Positions 15,249 to 24,909 are shown, counted from the stretch's first letter. The stretch is DNA of 39,206 nt from Paenimyroides ummariense (GCF_900115115.1 NZ_FOVI01000026.1:1-39206); one strand, 5' to 3'. The notes: generated from the sequence alone by a model not told the origin. A program made the numbers and translations.

Positions 15249-15905
15249 ATGGAACTAATCGATTTTATATTACATATTGATCAATACTTGGAAGTTTTCT
15301 TGCAAGATTACGGTATTTGGGTTTACGCCATATTGTTTTTAATTATTTTTGTTGAAACCGGTTTGGTGGTAATGCCTTTTTTACCGGGCGATTCGTTATT
15401 GTTTGCAACCGGAATGTTGGCAGCACAGTTTCCTGAAAGTTTAAATGTTTGGCTGGTAATGATTTTATTGTTCATAGCAGCTGTTTTGGGCGACACCGTA
15501 AATTACTCTATTGGTAAACAAATTGGTATGCGAATCATCAATTTTAAAATATTGGGTAAACAACCGGTTACAATTGAACATATTAATAAAACGCATTCTT
15601 TTTATGAGAAATACGGTAGCAAAACTATTGTTATTGCTCGTTTTGTGCCTATTGTAAGAACGTTGGCTCCGTTTGTTGCAGGTATTGGCAGAATGAATTA
15701 CGCTACCTTTTTAACCTATAATTTCGTTGGTGGATTTATCTGGGTTTTCGGTATTACTTTGGCAGGATATTTTTTAGGAAATATTCCATTAATAAAAGAC
15801 AATTTTTCAAAAGTAGTGTTGCTGATTATTTTGGTATCGGTTCTTCCGATTATTTATTCGGTTATTAAAGAAAAATTAAGTAATAAAAACAAAACGCTTT
15901 CGTAA
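15249..15905 (+). CDS. DedA family inner-membrane protein
   Basis: A 218-residue member of the DedA/SNARE-associated (VTT) family. Four to five hydrophobic segments are visible, including YAILFLIIFVETGLVV (~27-42) and the C-terminal VVLLIILVSVLPIIYSVI (~190-207). The family signatures are present: the FLPGDSLLF turn (~43-52), the GDTVNYSIGKQIG segment (~83-95), FYEKYGSKTIVIARFVPIVRT (~115-135, with the essential Arg residues) and the FVAGIGRMNYATF stretch. DedA proteins act in lipid flipping, such as recycling undecaprenyl phosphate or phosphatidylethanolamine. It follows the rhodanese gene by 45 bases, after that gene's terminator. Confidence 0.93.
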   Translation: MELIDFILHIDQYLEVFLQDYGIWVYAILFLIIFVETGLVVMPFLPGDSLLFATGMLAAQFPESLNVWLVMILLFIAAVLGDTVNYSIGKQIGMRIINFKILGKQPVTIEHINKTHSFYEKYGSKTIVIARFVPIVRTLAPFVAGIGRMNYATFLTYNFVGGFIWVFGITLAGYFLGNIPLIKDNFSKVVLLIILVSVLPIIYSVIKEKLSNKNKTLS

Positions 15906-15917
15906 TGAAAGCGTTTT
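15891..15917. terminator. Bidirectional terminator, DedA / DUF2490 genes
   Basis: An 11-bp perfect stem AAAACGCTTTC / GAAAGCGTTTT with loop GTAAT; the DedA stop codon lies in the loop. The A run on the left arm serves the minus-strand gene that ends at 15923. Confidence 0.85.
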
Positions 15918-15922
15918 TTGTT

Positions 15923-16609
15923 TTATATCTTTAAATTATGATGTAATGAAAACATCAATTGCTGATGCGACGTTTTTTGTAACATCTGATTCATCCAACC
16001 AACTTGAATTCCTAATTTTTGATTGAATTTAAAACCTGCACCAAAATACAATCGGTCTCTATCAAAAACGTTTGTTTTTCTTGAAGTTTCATCGGTATTC
16101 ATAAAAAGTTCGTTGTAAAAACTTGCGTACAAACTCTGATTTTTTTCGGTATTCTGATAAATAGGAACATCTAATCCTAACTGATACCTGAATCTTGATT
16201 TAAAATCCTGATTTTCTATAAATCGTTGTTCAAATCTGAACCGATGTTTTACAGTAGCTGTTGCAATTTTTTGGTTTGTAAGTACATCCTGAAAAATTCT
16301 GTTTTCAATAAAAGGAACATCAGGTTTTAAGTATTGCTCTGTATCAACAAAAGCATAACCGGTTCCCAAAGTTAAATTATCGTATAGCATATATTGAATA
16401 GAACCACGAATCAACAACTGGTTTAAATCTGAAAGAACTTCGTAATTTCGGTACTGTACATCGTAATTGATATTCCATTTGGTATCTTCAATTTTCGCAT
16501 TTCCGAAATACATATACCAACCACCTAATTTTGGTTCCTTCTTTGGATTGTTAGAAAAGCTATTAAAATTAAAGAGAATAACTGCTAAAAATACAACTGC
16601 TTTTTTCAT
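15923..16609 (-). CDS. DUF2490 domain-containing outer-membrane protein
   Basis: A 228-residue protein with a signal peptide (KKAVVFLAVILFNFNSFS). The body matches the DUF2490 pattern of repeated amphipathic strands: WYMYFGNAKI, WNINYDVQYRNYEV, LLIRGSIQYMLYDNLTLGTGYAFV, HRFRFEQRFI, FRYQLGLDVPIYQ, YASFYNELFM, LYFGAGFKFNQKLGIQVGWM, and a final LMFSLHHNLKI typical of a barrel's last strand. It is probably an outer-membrane beta-barrel of unknown role. It begins 28 bases after heme A synthase on the same strand, so it may be the last gene of that operon. Confidence 0.85.
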   Translation of the reverse strand: MKKAVVFLAVILFNFNSFSNNPKKEPKLGGWYMYFGNAKIEDTKWNINYDVQYRNYEVLSDLNQLLIRGSIQYMLYDNLTLGTGYAFVDTEQYLKPDVPFIENRIFQDVLTNQKIATATVKHRFRFEQRFIENQDFKSRFRYQLGLDVPIYQNTEKNQSLYASFYNELFMNTDETSRKTNVFDRDRLYFGAGFKFNQKLGIQVGWMNQMLQKTSHQQLMFSLHHNLKI

Positions 16610-16637
16610 AAGTGGAGGGTTTACAATGATTACTGAT

Positions 16638-17675
16638 TTATTGAGAATGTGTTTTTAAATTACTTTTGCTGGTTTCCAAGATAATAGCGAACTGTAAACC
16701 ATACATTACTGCAGCTAAAACCAAATGTGCAGCCTGAGTACCAAACGGAAAATGTATGTAATACATTAATATACCCGTAATGATTTCTAGAATCAGCAAA
16801 AGCATGATCCAGTTCATTTTGGTGTTGCCTAAATTAAGGCGTTTATTTCTTAAAAACAGGTAAAGGTTTACAAAAAATATCACAAAAGAAAAGGTTCTGT
16901 GGATGTAAAAAGTAACATCGGGATTTGCTAACCAAACTGAAACATCGGTAATTCCGCTTTTGGTTTGAACATCGATAAACTGGCGAACCTGTGTGCCTAA
17001 TCCAATCTGTATCAACGAAAAAAGCATCGCTACCCAAGTGAAAATATGAAAAGTAGCGTCGTATTTACCGACATATTTTTTGTTGATTCTTGCCAAATGA
17101 ATCAGATAAATTAGTGCGGCAACATTCAATAATGCGGCAATCATGTGTGTGGTAATTTTAACCGGATTTAATACCGAAAAAACTACCGTTGCACCTAACC
17201 ACGCGTTAAATCCTAATAAAAACAACACAATTCCCGCCCATAAAACAACCGATTTTTTTGTTTTCCAATATTTAAACGAAAGCACAAACAAAATCAAACA
17301 TGATAATCCGGCTAAAGCGCCACACAAACGGTTAATGTATTCAACCCAGGTGTGATAAGGATTAAATTCGGCATAATCGTGTTTGGTGTATGCTGTCCAC
17401 TCACTCGGGTTGTAAACATCTTTTGTAGTAAAACTGTTGTTTGCTACCCAAAGCGAATTATTTTTAATGATAACCTGCCCTTTGTTGTATTCGTGGTTGG
17501 GTTTCCAAAGCAATTCTTCAACCTGGGTAGGCGGTATGTAGTAACCAAAACATTTAGGCCAGTCGGGACAACCCATGCCAGAACCGGTCATTCGAACCGT
17601 GGCACCGGCAATAATTACCAAATAAATTAAAACAAGTGAAATTTTTGCCCAACGGATAAATGTTTTGTTTTCCAT
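16638..17675 (-). CDS. ctaA: Heme A synthase, COX15/CtaA family
   Basis: A 345-residue polytopic membrane enzyme that converts heme O to heme A for cytochrome c oxidase. It starts with a membrane segment (WAKISLVLIYLVIIAGATVRMTG, in part) followed by the family motif GSGMGCPDWPKCFG (~31-44). Further membrane helices follow, with the heme-ligand histidines expected in HTWVEYINRLCGALAG, ITTHMIAALL, IHRTFSFVIFF and QAAHLVLAAV. An extended loop between helices 1 and 2 (~45-105) is usual in Bacteroidota. It starts 2 bases after the CCA-enzyme stop, so the two are tightly coupled. No other oxidase gene is in the window. Confidence 0.92.
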   Translation of the reverse strand: MENKTFIRWAKISLVLIYLVIIAGATVRMTGSGMGCPDWPKCFGYYIPPTQVEELLWKPNHEYNKGQVIIKNNSLWVANNSFTTKDVYNPSEWTAYTKHDYAEFNPYHTWVEYINRLCGALAGLSCLILFVLSFKYWKTKKSVVLWAGIVLFLLGFNAWLGATVVFSVLNPVKITTHMIAALLNVAALIYLIHLARINKKYVGKYDATFHIFTWVAMLFSLIQIGLGTQVRQFIDVQTKSGITDVSVWLANPDVTFYIHRTFSFVIFFVNLYLFLRNKRLNLGNTKMNWIMLLLILEIITGILMYYIHFPFGTQAAHLVLAAVMYGLQFAIILETSKSNLKTHSQ

Positions 17676-17677
17676 GA

Positions 17678-19117
17678 TTATAATTTTGGATTTACCGGTT
17701 TTAAACCTAAACTGTCTGCTTTTTTCATCATAAACTGATACGCTTCTGCGTAATCATTCGCGATATCGCCTTCTAAAATAGCTTCTTTAATGGCATCTTT
17801 AATTTGTCCGATTTCTCTTGAAGGTTTTAGATCGAAAATTTCCATAATTTCTTCGCCTGTGATTGGCGGTTGAAAATTACGCACATGATCACGTTCTTCA
17901 ACTTCGACAATCTTTTGACGGACAATTTTAAAATTGTTATGATATTTTTTAAACTTCTTTTGATTTTTTGTAGTGATATCCGCCTCGCATAATGTCAGTA
18001 AATTTTCAACATCTTCACCGGCATCAAAAACCAATCTACGAACAGCCGAATCGGTTACCAAATCTTCTGAAATTACAATTGGTCGCGAACTCATTGCTAC
18101 CATTTTTTGTACAAAACGCATTTTTTGGTTTAACGGCATGTGCAAACGTTCAAAAATTCGCTTAACCATTTTGCTGCCTAAAAACTCGTGTCCGTGAAAA
18201 GTCCAACCGTTTTTTTTGTTGAACTTTTTTGTCGGAGCTTTGCCAATATCGTGCAACAACGCAGCCCAACGCAACCAAAGATCATCGGTATTGGGGCAGA
18301 TATTATCAACAACTTCTAAGGTATGGTAAAAATTGTTTTTGTGTGTATGTCCTTCCACTTCTTCCACATTATTCAACGCCGTTAATTCAGGCAGAATCAA
18401 ATCTAACAGACCGGTTTTGTATAAAAGCAGAAAGCCGACAGACGGTTTTTCGGTCAACAAAATTTTATTCAATTCTTCAACAATTCGTTCACCCGAAATA
18501 ATTTTTATTCGATCGGCATTTTTTGTGATAGCATTTAACGATTCTTCTTCAATAGTAAAATTCAATTGGGTTGCAAAACGAATGGCACGCATCATACGCA
18601 ACGGATCATCAGAATATGTAACATCGGGATCCAAAGGAGTTTTTATAATTTTATCAGTTAAAGCAGTCATTCCGTTAAAAGGATCAACCAAATCACCAAA
18701 ATTTTCTTCGTTCAACGAAAAAGCCATAGCGTTGATGGTAAAATCACGTCGGTTTTGATCGTCTTGTAATGTTCCATTTTCAACCAAAGGATTTCTGCTT
18801 TCATTTCGATACGACTCTTTTCGTGCACCAACAAACTCAATATCAATATCGTTAAAACGCAGCATTGCTGTGCCGTAATTTTTAAAAACCTGTACTTTTG
18901 GGTGGTGCGGAATTAGTTCAGAAACCTTCAAAGCCAGATCAATACCGCTGCCAACAGCCACAATATCAATATCTTTTTTTGAACCGCGTTCTAAAATAAA
19001 ATCGCGAACAAAACCACCAATCACATAAGCTTCAACCTTTAATTCTTTTGCAGCCTGTGTTATAATTTTAAAAATGGGATCTTGTAGCGCTTCGTTATAA
19101 TTGGATGATTGAATCAT
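17678..19117 (-). CDS. cca: CCA tRNA nucleotidyltransferase (class II, HD domain)
   Basis: A 479-residue enzyme that adds or repairs the 3' CCA of tRNA. The nucleotidyltransferase head carries GGFVRD (34-39), the metal-binding DIDIV (49-53) and RRDFTINA (123-130); the neck has SDDPLRMMRAIRFATQL (~169-185). A C-terminal HD domain is present with HTHKNNFYHTLEVVDN (~257-272) and LLHDIGK (287-293), giving possible 2',3'-phosphodiesterase or phosphatase activity. It could be poly(A) polymerase-like, but Bacteroidota normally have one such protein, serving as the CCA enzyme. Its start overlaps the stop of sua5/tsaC by one base, implying translational coupling. Confidence 0.9.
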   Translation of the reverse strand: MIQSSNYNEALQDPIFKIITQAAKELKVEAYVIGGFVRDFILERGSKKDIDIVAVGSGIDLALKVSELIPHHPKVQVFKNYGTAMLRFNDIDIEFVGARKESYRNESRNPLVENGTLQDDQNRRDFTINAMAFSLNEENFGDLVDPFNGMTALTDKIIKTPLDPDVTYSDDPLRMMRAIRFATQLNFTIEEESLNAITKNADRIKIISGERIVEELNKILLTEKPSVGFLLLYKTGLLDLILPELTALNNVEEVEGHTHKNNFYHTLEVVDNICPNTDDLWLRWAALLHDIGKAPTKKFNKKNGWTFHGHEFLGSKMVKRIFERLHMPLNQKMRFVQKMVAMSSRPIVISEDLVTDSAVRRLVFDAGEDVENLLTLCEADITTKNQKKFKKYHNNFKIVRQKIVEVEERDHVRNFQPPITGEEIMEIFDLKPSREIGQIKDAIKEAILEGDIANDYAEAYQFMMKKADSLGLKPVNPKL

Positions 19118-19686
19118 TATTTTCTTAAAATTTTTACTTGTGCATCGTTTGTAAGTTTAATTACGGTTGATGATTTTTTACAGATTTTTGTTTGATCTAA
19201 CTTCACAACATAATCCACACCGTTTATGATTTCCTGCGAGATTTCAGAGAATTGGCTAGGAGTAGGTTCACCGCTGATGTTTGCCGATGTGGATACCAAC
19301 GGACGTTTCATTCGCTCTACCAACTTATATACAAACGGAGCATTTACAATACGAATTCCCAATGAATTGTCTTCGGCTATTAGGTTTTTTGCCACATTTG
19401 TAGGTTGATCTAAAACTAATGTTGTTGGTTTTTCGGCACAATCTAAAATGTCAAAAGCTACAGAAGGTATATTTTTAAACACATTGTAAAGCAAACGGTC
19501 GCCATTCACCAAAACAATCATGCTTTTGCTTTCGGCGCGTTTTTTTAGATCGTATATTTTTTTAACAGCTTCTTCATTCGTCGCATCGCATCCCAATCCC
19601 CAAACGGTATCGGTAGGATACAGAATAATGCCGCCATTTTTTATAACTTCAAAAGCTTCGTGAACTTCTTTATTAATGTCTTCCAT
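19117..19686 (-). CDS. L-threonylcarbamoyladenylate synthase (Sua5/YciO/YrdC)
   Basis: A 189-residue YrdC-fold enzyme that makes threonylcarbamoyl-AMP, the first step of t6A formation on ANN-decoding tRNAs. Visible signatures: GGIILYPTDTVWGLGCDATNEEAV (in part; the PTDTVWGL core is at ~22-29), KKIYDLKKR, the KRAESK loop, RPLVSTSANISGEPTPSQF (SxSANxSG core), and the C-terminal SSTVIKL. It is the short TsaC form without the Sua5 C-terminal domain. It lies between the ureohydrolase gene (23 bases upstream) and the CCA enzyme (1-base overlap), so two tRNA-maturation genes are coupled. Confidence 0.92.
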   Translation of the reverse strand: MEDINKEVHEAFEVIKNGGIILYPTDTVWGLGCDATNEEAVKKIYDLKKRAESKSMIVLVNGDRLLYNVFKNIPSVAFDILDCAEKPTTLVLDQPTNVAKNLIAEDNSLGIRIVNAPFVYKLVERMKRPLVSTSANISGEPTPSQFSEISQEIINGVDYVVKLDQTKICKKSSTVIKLTNDAQVKILRK

Positions 19687-19709
19687 AAAAGGGAATTAGA
19701 TTAGTTTGA

Positions 19710-20786
19710 TTAAAACTGAATTTTCTCGCCTACGTTCATTCCCGAATTTTTAGCGAAAACACCACATAAATGGAATAGTAGGCGTGCACCAACATTTCCG
19801 TCCCAATCATCACTTCCCGGAGCAACTTCTACCAAATCAATTCCGATGATTTTTTTGTTCGATGAAGCCAATCTGCTTAATAAATAAGTCGCTTGTTCGT
19901 ATGATAATCCACCAGGAACCGGAGTTCCCGTGTTTGGACAATACCAACGATACAACGCATCAATATCAAAACTTACTGCTACATTTTCAGGTAATTGATT
20001 CAAAATTTCATCACACTGATCTTTCCACGTTTTTCCTTTGAATTGGTTCGATTTTAAATCGGTATCAGTATAAACTTTTACTTTGTTCGATGATTTGATC
20101 ACATTTACTTCGCCTTCACTAAAATCACGAATACCCACTTGAACAATTTTTTCTATTTGAGGCAATTTAATCGCATTGTACATGATTGATGCGTGCGAAT
20201 AAGTAAAACCTTCGTAAGCTTCGCGCAAATCCATGTGGGCATCAAAATGTAAAATACCAAAATTATCGTTTTTAGATGCCAAAGCTTCGTAATAACCCAT
20301 TGGTGTTGAGTGATCGCCACCCAATAGAATCACTTTTTTACCTTGATTCATCCAATAAAGCGTTCGTTCTTTCACTTCTTGGTTGAATTGAGCCGATGCT
20401 TTATTAATTTTATCTAAATCTGACTGCAATTGAGGAAATGTTTCAATAGCCTCGCCGTTTTCTAACGCTTCAATGATAGGTTGCGCTAAACTTTTATATT
20501 TTTCACTGTTAGTAATCCATTGTTCTGGTGCTTCGTCCATGTAAATTCCCAATTTCCATAAATCGGGAAATTCCTGATGCAATAAATCTACCTGAAAAGA
20601 TGCGTTAAAAATAGCTTCAGGACCTTCGCTGGCGCCACTTCCGTAGCTTACAGTAACTTCCCACGGAGCAGGTAAAATAATGATTTCACTTTCTTCTGCG
20701 TTAAATGGTAATCCATAAATGGTGGCATCTGCCAAACCTGGTTGAGATGGATCGAAATTTTCTATTTTTTGTTGTTTTGATAACAT
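19710..20786 (-). CDS. Ureohydrolase-superfamily enzyme (agmatinase / formimidoylglutamase-like)
   Basis: A 358-residue protein with the complete dimanganese site of the arginase superfamily: His159 in GGDHS, Asp182/His184/Asp186 in HFDAHMD, and Asp274/Asp276 in SFDIDA. The stretch after the last motif (LYRWYCPNTGTPVPGGL) differs from textbook agmatinase, and an N-terminal ~100 residues is longer than in agmatinase, so the substrate (agmatine, formimidoylglutamate, arginine or another guanidino/amide) is open. I chose the ATG at 20786; a GTG at 20798 would leave almost no leader after the promoter at 20813-20820. Kynureninase lies just upstream but is separated by a terminator. Confidence 0.8.
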   Translation of the reverse strand: MLSKQQKIENFDPSQPGLADATIYGLPFNAEESEIIILPAPWEVTVSYGSGASEGPEAIFNASFQVDLLHQEFPDLWKLGIYMDEAPEQWITNSEKYKSLAQPIIEALENGEAIETFPQLQSDLDKINKASAQFNQEVKERTLYWMNQGKKVILLGGDHSTPMGYYEALASKNDNFGILHFDAHMDLREAYEGFTYSHASIMYNAIKLPQIEKIVQVGIRDFSEGEVNVIKSSNKVKVYTDTDLKSNQFKGKTWKDQCDEILNQLPENVAVSFDIDALYRWYCPNTGTPVPGGLSYEQATYLLSRLASSNKKIIGIDLVEVAPGSDDWDGNVGARLLFHLCGVFAKNSGMNVGEKIQF

Positions 20787-20812
20787 ACTAAATTCCACTG
20801 ATTTTTAAAATG

Positions 20813-20820
20813 CAAATATA
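20813..20820 (-). promoter_or_regulatory. -7 promoter element TATATTTG of the ureohydrolase operon
   Basis: Minus-strand TATATTTG (plus strand CAAATATA), directly continuing the T run of the kynureninase terminator. It would drive the ureohydrolase - sua5/tsaC - cca - ctaA series. Confidence 0.6.
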
Positions 20821-20844
20821 AAAAAAGCCAGCATAAAGCCGGCT
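20818..20844 (-). terminator. Rho-independent terminator of kynureninase
   Basis: Minus-strand stem AGCCGGC / GCTGGCT (one G-T pair), loop TTTAT, then seven T that run straight into the TATATTTG promoter of the next gene. Confidence 0.8.
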
Positions 20845-20851
20845 AAATATC

Positions 20852-22129
20852 TTAAGTTGTTTGGATACCTGTCTTTAAAATCTGACCAAAATCGTACATT
20901 TCTTCAAAAGTAGTGTACAAAGGTACCGGAGCCAAACGAATAACCGCTGGTTCGCGCCAATCTGTAACAACACCTTGTTTCATTAAGTAGTGAAACAATT
21001 CTTTACCTTCGCCATGTAAAATAATTGACAATTGTGATCCACGCTCTGCTTGATTTTTAGGAGTAATGATTTCTAAATTTGTACCGGTTTCTTTAGCTGT
21101 TTCTTCAACAATAAACTCTAAATATGCGGTAATTAAATCACGTTTTTTAATTAAAGCTTCCATGCCAATTTCATCGAACATTTCAACCGATGCCAAATAC
21201 GGAGCCATTGCCAGTACGCCTGTACATGAACTTTGCCAACCTAAAGCTCCTTCGTTTGGTGTGTATTCTGGTTCCATTAAAAAACGACGCTCTTTATTGT
21301 GACCGTACCATCCCCCAAAACGATTGATTTCTTTATTATTATGGTGTTTTTCATGAACGAAATATCCTGCAACACTTCCCGGGCCCGCATTCATGTATTT
21401 GTAACTGCACCAACATGCAAAATCAACATTCCAATCGTGTAATTTTAGTTCGATATTTCCTGCGGCATGCGCCAAATCCCAACCAACTTTTGCTCCAACG
21501 GCATGTCCGGCTTTTGTGATATTTTCCATATCTAAAACCTGACCGGTGTAATAGTTAATTCCGCCAATTAAAACCAATGCCAATTCATCGCCAACTTCAT
21601 TAATCTTCGCAATAATGTCTTCGTTGCGTAAATTGTGTTCGCCTTCTCTGCGTTTCACTTCAACAATTACATCTTTTGGATCTAAACCATGAAATTTAAC
21701 CTGCGTTTGAAACATATATTGATCGCTTGGAAACGCTTTTTCTTCGCAGATAATTTTAAATCGGGTAGAAGTTGGGTTGTAAAACGAAACCATCATCATG
21801 TGCAGATTAACGGTTAAGGTATTCATTACCGACACTTCGCTTGGTTTTGCACCAACAATTTTTGATAAAGGATTTGAAAAACGTTCGTGATAATCCCACC
21901 AAGGTTTTTCTGCATAAAAATGACCTTCAACAGCCAAATTTGCCCAATCGTTCATTACATCATCTATATACTTTTTAGCGCGTTTTGGCATTAATCCTAA
22001 CGAATTTCCTGTAAAATAGATAGTTTTTTTACCATTTACTTTAGGAAATTCAAATTCTGATTGGTATTTTTTTAATTGATCTTGCGTATCTAATGACTGT
22101 GCAAATTCTCTTGTATTTTGAAAGTTCAT
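20852..22129 (-). CDS. kynU: Kynureninase
   Basis: A 425-residue PLP enzyme that cleaves kynurenine (or 3-hydroxykynurenine) to anthranilate (or 3-hydroxyanthranilate) and alanine. The family pattern is complete: FTGNSLGLMP (~39-48), WANLAVEGHF, the PLP-phosphate segment MNTLTVNLH (~102-110), FPSDQYM (133-139), WDLAHAAGN (217-225, Asp218 near the cofactor) and the Schiff-base Lys244 in CSYKYMNAGPGS. Length is typical. No kynurenine formamidase, tryptophan 2,3-dioxygenase or kynurenine monooxygenase gene is in the window, so its role in tryptophan breakdown or NAD synthesis depends on genes elsewhere. Confidence 0.96.
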   Translation of the reverse strand: MNFQNTREFAQSLDTQDQLKKYQSEFEFPKVNGKKTIYFTGNSLGLMPKRAKKYIDDVMNDWANLAVEGHFYAEKPWWDYHERFSNPLSKIVGAKPSEVSVMNTLTVNLHMMMVSFYNPTSTRFKIICEEKAFPSDQYMFQTQVKFHGLDPKDVIVEVKRREGEHNLRNEDIIAKINEVGDELALVLIGGINYYTGQVLDMENITKAGHAVGAKVGWDLAHAAGNIELKLHDWNVDFACWCSYKYMNAGPGSVAGYFVHEKHHNNKEINRFGGWYGHNKERRFLMEPEYTPNEGALGWQSSCTGVLAMAPYLASVEMFDEIGMEALIKKRDLITAYLEFIVEETAKETGTNLEIITPKNQAERGSQLSIILHGEGKELFHYLMKQGVVTDWREPAVIRLAPVPLYTTFEEMYDFGQILKTGIQTT

Positions 22130-22214
22130 TTAGTTTTATTTTTTGAAGGCTAAATTTAATTATAATATATGTGTTGAACAAAGAGTTTTAGATAGAAAAA
22201 TAGATTTTTGAAAA

Positions 22215-22553
22215 TTATTCCTCATCATCATCTTCTGGTTTATGTCCATCTTTATCAATATCTTCATTTAAAAAAGGAACATAAATTCGTTCACTTTTTA
22301 TCACAATAATCATTGATATAACTGCATGCAGAAAAATGCAGGTGAGCAGAAAAATAATTCGTCCTTTACCAAAAATATCATTGTTAAAAATAGCTTCGTA
22401 ATGATAAGCCACAAAACAATATCCTACAAAAACCAGAGTGTTTAAAGTAATAACACGAAAAAACTTTTTACGATTTGATAAAACAATTATGGTTACCAAA
22501 AAGCAAAGCATAGAAACTGCAACAACGGCTAATATTCCTTGTAAAAATGTCAT
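22215..22553 (-). CDS. Small three-helix membrane protein, function unknown
   Basis: A 112-residue protein with three hydrophobic segments (about residues 3-26, 31-54 and 65-87) and a short acidic tail (NEDIDKDGHKPEDDDEE). I recognise no family. It lies alone between kynureninase (85 bases downstream) and the acnA terminator. The two basic loops suggest that the acidic tail and the helix 1-2 loop lie on opposite sides of the membrane, but this is only a charge-based guess. Confidence 0.65.
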   Translation of the reverse strand: MTFLQGILAVVAVSMLCFLVTIIVLSNRKKFFRVITLNTLVFVGYCFVAYHYEAIFNNDIFGKGRIIFLLTCIFLHAVISMIIVIKSERIYVPFLNEDIDKDGHKPEDDDEE

Positions 22554-22600
22554 ATTAAAAATTCTAGTGTAAATATCGTTATTTTTGGAGGATTAAAGCA

Positions 22601-22628
22601 AAAATCCGACCAAATTTGGTCGGATTTT
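22601..22628. terminator. Rho-independent terminator of acnA
   Basis: A 28-base perfect palindrome: AAAATCCGACCAAA and its complement, so the stem is 11-12 bp with a minimal AAATTT loop and T-rich ends on both strands. acnA stops 20 bases away on the minus strand. Confidence 0.85.
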
Positions 22629-22647
22629 ATTTATAAAGAATTATAAT

Positions 22648-24909
22648 TTATTTTCCTGCAGCGATTAAATTTAAGGCAGAACCTGCTTTAAACCATTCAA
22701 TCTGACTATCATTATAGGTATGGTTTGCCATGATGATGTCTTTAGATCCATCTTTATGAACAAATTCCAATGTTAGCTGTCTGCCTGGAGCAAATTCGGT
22801 CAAATCTAAAAAGTTAATGGTATCATCTTCCTGAATTTTATCGTAATCCGATTCGTTTGCAAAAGTTAATCCCAACATTCCTTGTTTTTTAAGGTTTGTT
22901 TCGTGTATACGAGCAAACGATTTTACCAAAACGGCTTTCACACCTAAATGTCGAGGCTCCATTGCAGCATGTTCACGAGAAGATCCTTCGCCGTAGTTAT
23001 GGTCGCCTACTACAATAGAAGGAATACCCGCAGCTTTGTATTGACGTTGTACAGCAGGTACTTCTTGATATTCACCTGTTAATTGATTTTTAACGCTATT
23101 TGTTTTATTGTTAAAAGCATTTTCTGCACCAATAAGCATATTGTTCGAAATATTATCTAAATGTCCGCGGAAACGTAACCACGGTCCCGCCATAGAAATA
23201 TGGTCTGTTGTACATTTACCAAATGCTTTTATTAACAGTTTTGCACCCGTTATGTTTTGACCATCCCAAGGTTGGAAAGGTTCTAACAACTGTAAACGAG
23301 AAGAATCAGGCGATACAATTACCTGCACGCTTGATCCGTTTGCAGCCGGTGCTTGAAAACCAGGATCTTCCACATCGAAACCTTTAGTCGGTAATTCGTC
23401 TCCAAACGGAGGTTTAAACATTACTTCTTCGCCATTATCGTTCAATAATTTATCTGTAATTGGGTTGAAATCTAATCGACCAGAAATTGCCAATGCAGCT
23501 ACCATTTCCGGTGAAGTTACAAACGCATGCGTATTTGGATTTCCATCGGCGCGTTTAGAGAAATTTCGGTTGAACGAGTGAACAATGGTGTTCTTTTCGC
23601 CTTTATCGGCACCTTCACGATCCCACTGCCCAATACATGGTCCACAAGCATTAGTAAATACTTTAGTTCCCATCTTTTCAAAAGCAGCAATAATGCCGTC
23701 ACGTTCAATGGTGTAACGAATTTGTTCTGATCCCGGATTGATCCCGAATTCTGCTTTTGGCGTGATACCCAATTCAACCGCCTGATTAACGATAGAAACC
23801 GCTCTAGACATATCTTCGTAAGACGAGTTGGTACAAGATCCGATTAATCCCCATTCTACTTTAATTGGCCAATCGTTTTTAGCAGCTTCTTCTTTCATTT
23901 TTGAGACAGGTGTTCCACGATCTGGTGTAAAAGGACCATTGATATGTGGTTCTAATTCTGATAAATTAATTTCAATTAACTGATCAAAATATTGTTCTGG
24001 ATTTGCATAAACTTCAGGATCAGCAGTTAAATAATCGGCTACTTTATCCGCAGCATCAACCACATCAGCGCGTCCGGTTGCATTTAAGTATCTTCTCATA
24101 GAATCATCGTATCCGAAAGTTGATGTTGTTGCACCAATTTCGGCACCCATGTTACAAATAGTTCCTTTACCTGTAGCTGACATTGATTTTGCGCCTTCTC
24201 CAAAATATTCCACAATAGCGCCGGTTCCACCTTTAACGGTTAAAATATCAGCTACTTTTAAAATCACATCTTTTGGAGCTGTCCAGCCGTTTAATTTTCC
24301 AGTTAATTTAACTCCGATCAATTTTGGAAATTTCAACTCCCAAGCCATACCAGCCATAACATCAACCGCATCAGCTCCACCAACTCCAATAGCCAACATT
24401 CCTAAACCACCAGCATTTACAGTGTGAGAATCGGTACCAATCATCATACCGCCTGGGAATGCGTAGTTTTCTAATAATATTTGATGGATGATACCTGAAC
24501 CAGGTTTCCAAAACCCAATTCCGTATTTGTTTGATACTGATGATAGAAAATCAAAAACTTCTTTTGACTGTGTATTCGCTACTGCTAAATCTTTTTCGGC
24601 ACCGACTTTTGCTAAAATTAAGTGATCGCAGTGTACCGTTGATGGTACAGCTGTTGTAGATTTACCTGCTTGCATAAATTGTAATAATGCCATTTGCGCT
24701 GTAGCATCTTGCATTGCCACACGGTCTGGAGCAAAATCTACATAATCTTTAGAGCGTTCAAATTTCTGTGAAGGCATACCTTCCCATAAATGCGCATATA
24801 AAATTTTCTCTGAAAGTGTTAGCGGACGTCCAACCAATTCACGTGCTTTATCTACACGAGCCGGCATGGTATCGTACACTTTTTTAATCATGTCAATATC
24901 AAAAGCCAT
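22648..24909 (-). CDS. acnA: Aconitate hydratase, AcnA / mitochondrial type
   Basis: A 753-residue [4Fe-4S] enzyme that interconverts citrate and isocitrate in the TCA cycle. The three cluster ligands are Cys359 ([10 protein letters not shown]) and Cys422/Cys425 (ACGPCIGQW), spaced as in mammalian mitochondrial aconitase. Active-site segments include [13 protein letters not shown] (158-170), IGSCTNSS and, in the swivel domain, [22 protein letters not shown] (in part). Domain order is AcnA-type (domains 1-3, linker, domain 4) and length equals that of mitochondrial aconitase rather than the ~890 residues of E. coli AcnA. A second, AcnB-type aconitase lies 930 bases away on the same strand. Confidence 0.96.
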   Translation of the reverse strand: MAFDIDMIKKVYDTMPARVDKARELVGRPLTLSEKILYAHLWEGMPSQKFERSKDYVDFAPDRVAMQDATAQMALLQFMQAGKSTTAVPSTVHCDHLILAKVGAEKDLAVANTQSKEVFDFLSSVSNKYGIGFWKPGSGIIHQILLENYAFPGGMMIGTDSHTVNAGGLGMLAIGVGGADAVDVMAGMAWELKFPKLIGVKLTGKLNGWTAPKDVILKVADILTVKGGTGAIVEYFGEGAKSMSATGKGTICNMGAEIGATTSTFGYDDSMRRYLNATGRADVVDAADKVADYLTADPEVYANPEQYFDQLIEINLSELEPHINGPFTPDRGTPVSKMKEEAAKNDWPIKVEWGLIGSCTNSSYEDMSRAVSIVNQAVELGITPKAEFGINPGSEQIRYTIERDGIIAAFEKMGTKVFTNACGPCIGQWDREGADKGEKNTIVHSFNRNFSKRADGNPNTHAFVTSPEMVAALAISGRLDFNPITDKLLNDNGEEVMFKPPFGDELPTKGFDVEDPGFQAPAANGSSVQVIVSPDSSRLQLLEPFQPWDGQNITGAKLLIKAFGKCTTDHISMAGPWLRFRGHLDNISNNMLIGAENAFNNKTNSVKNQLTGEYQEVPAVQRQYKAAGIPSIVVGDHNYGEGSSREHAAMEPRHLGVKAVLVKSFARIHETNLKKQGMLGLTFANESDYDKIQEDDTINFLDLTEFAPGRQLTLEFVHKDGSKDIIMANHTYNDSQIEWFKAGSALNLIAAGK

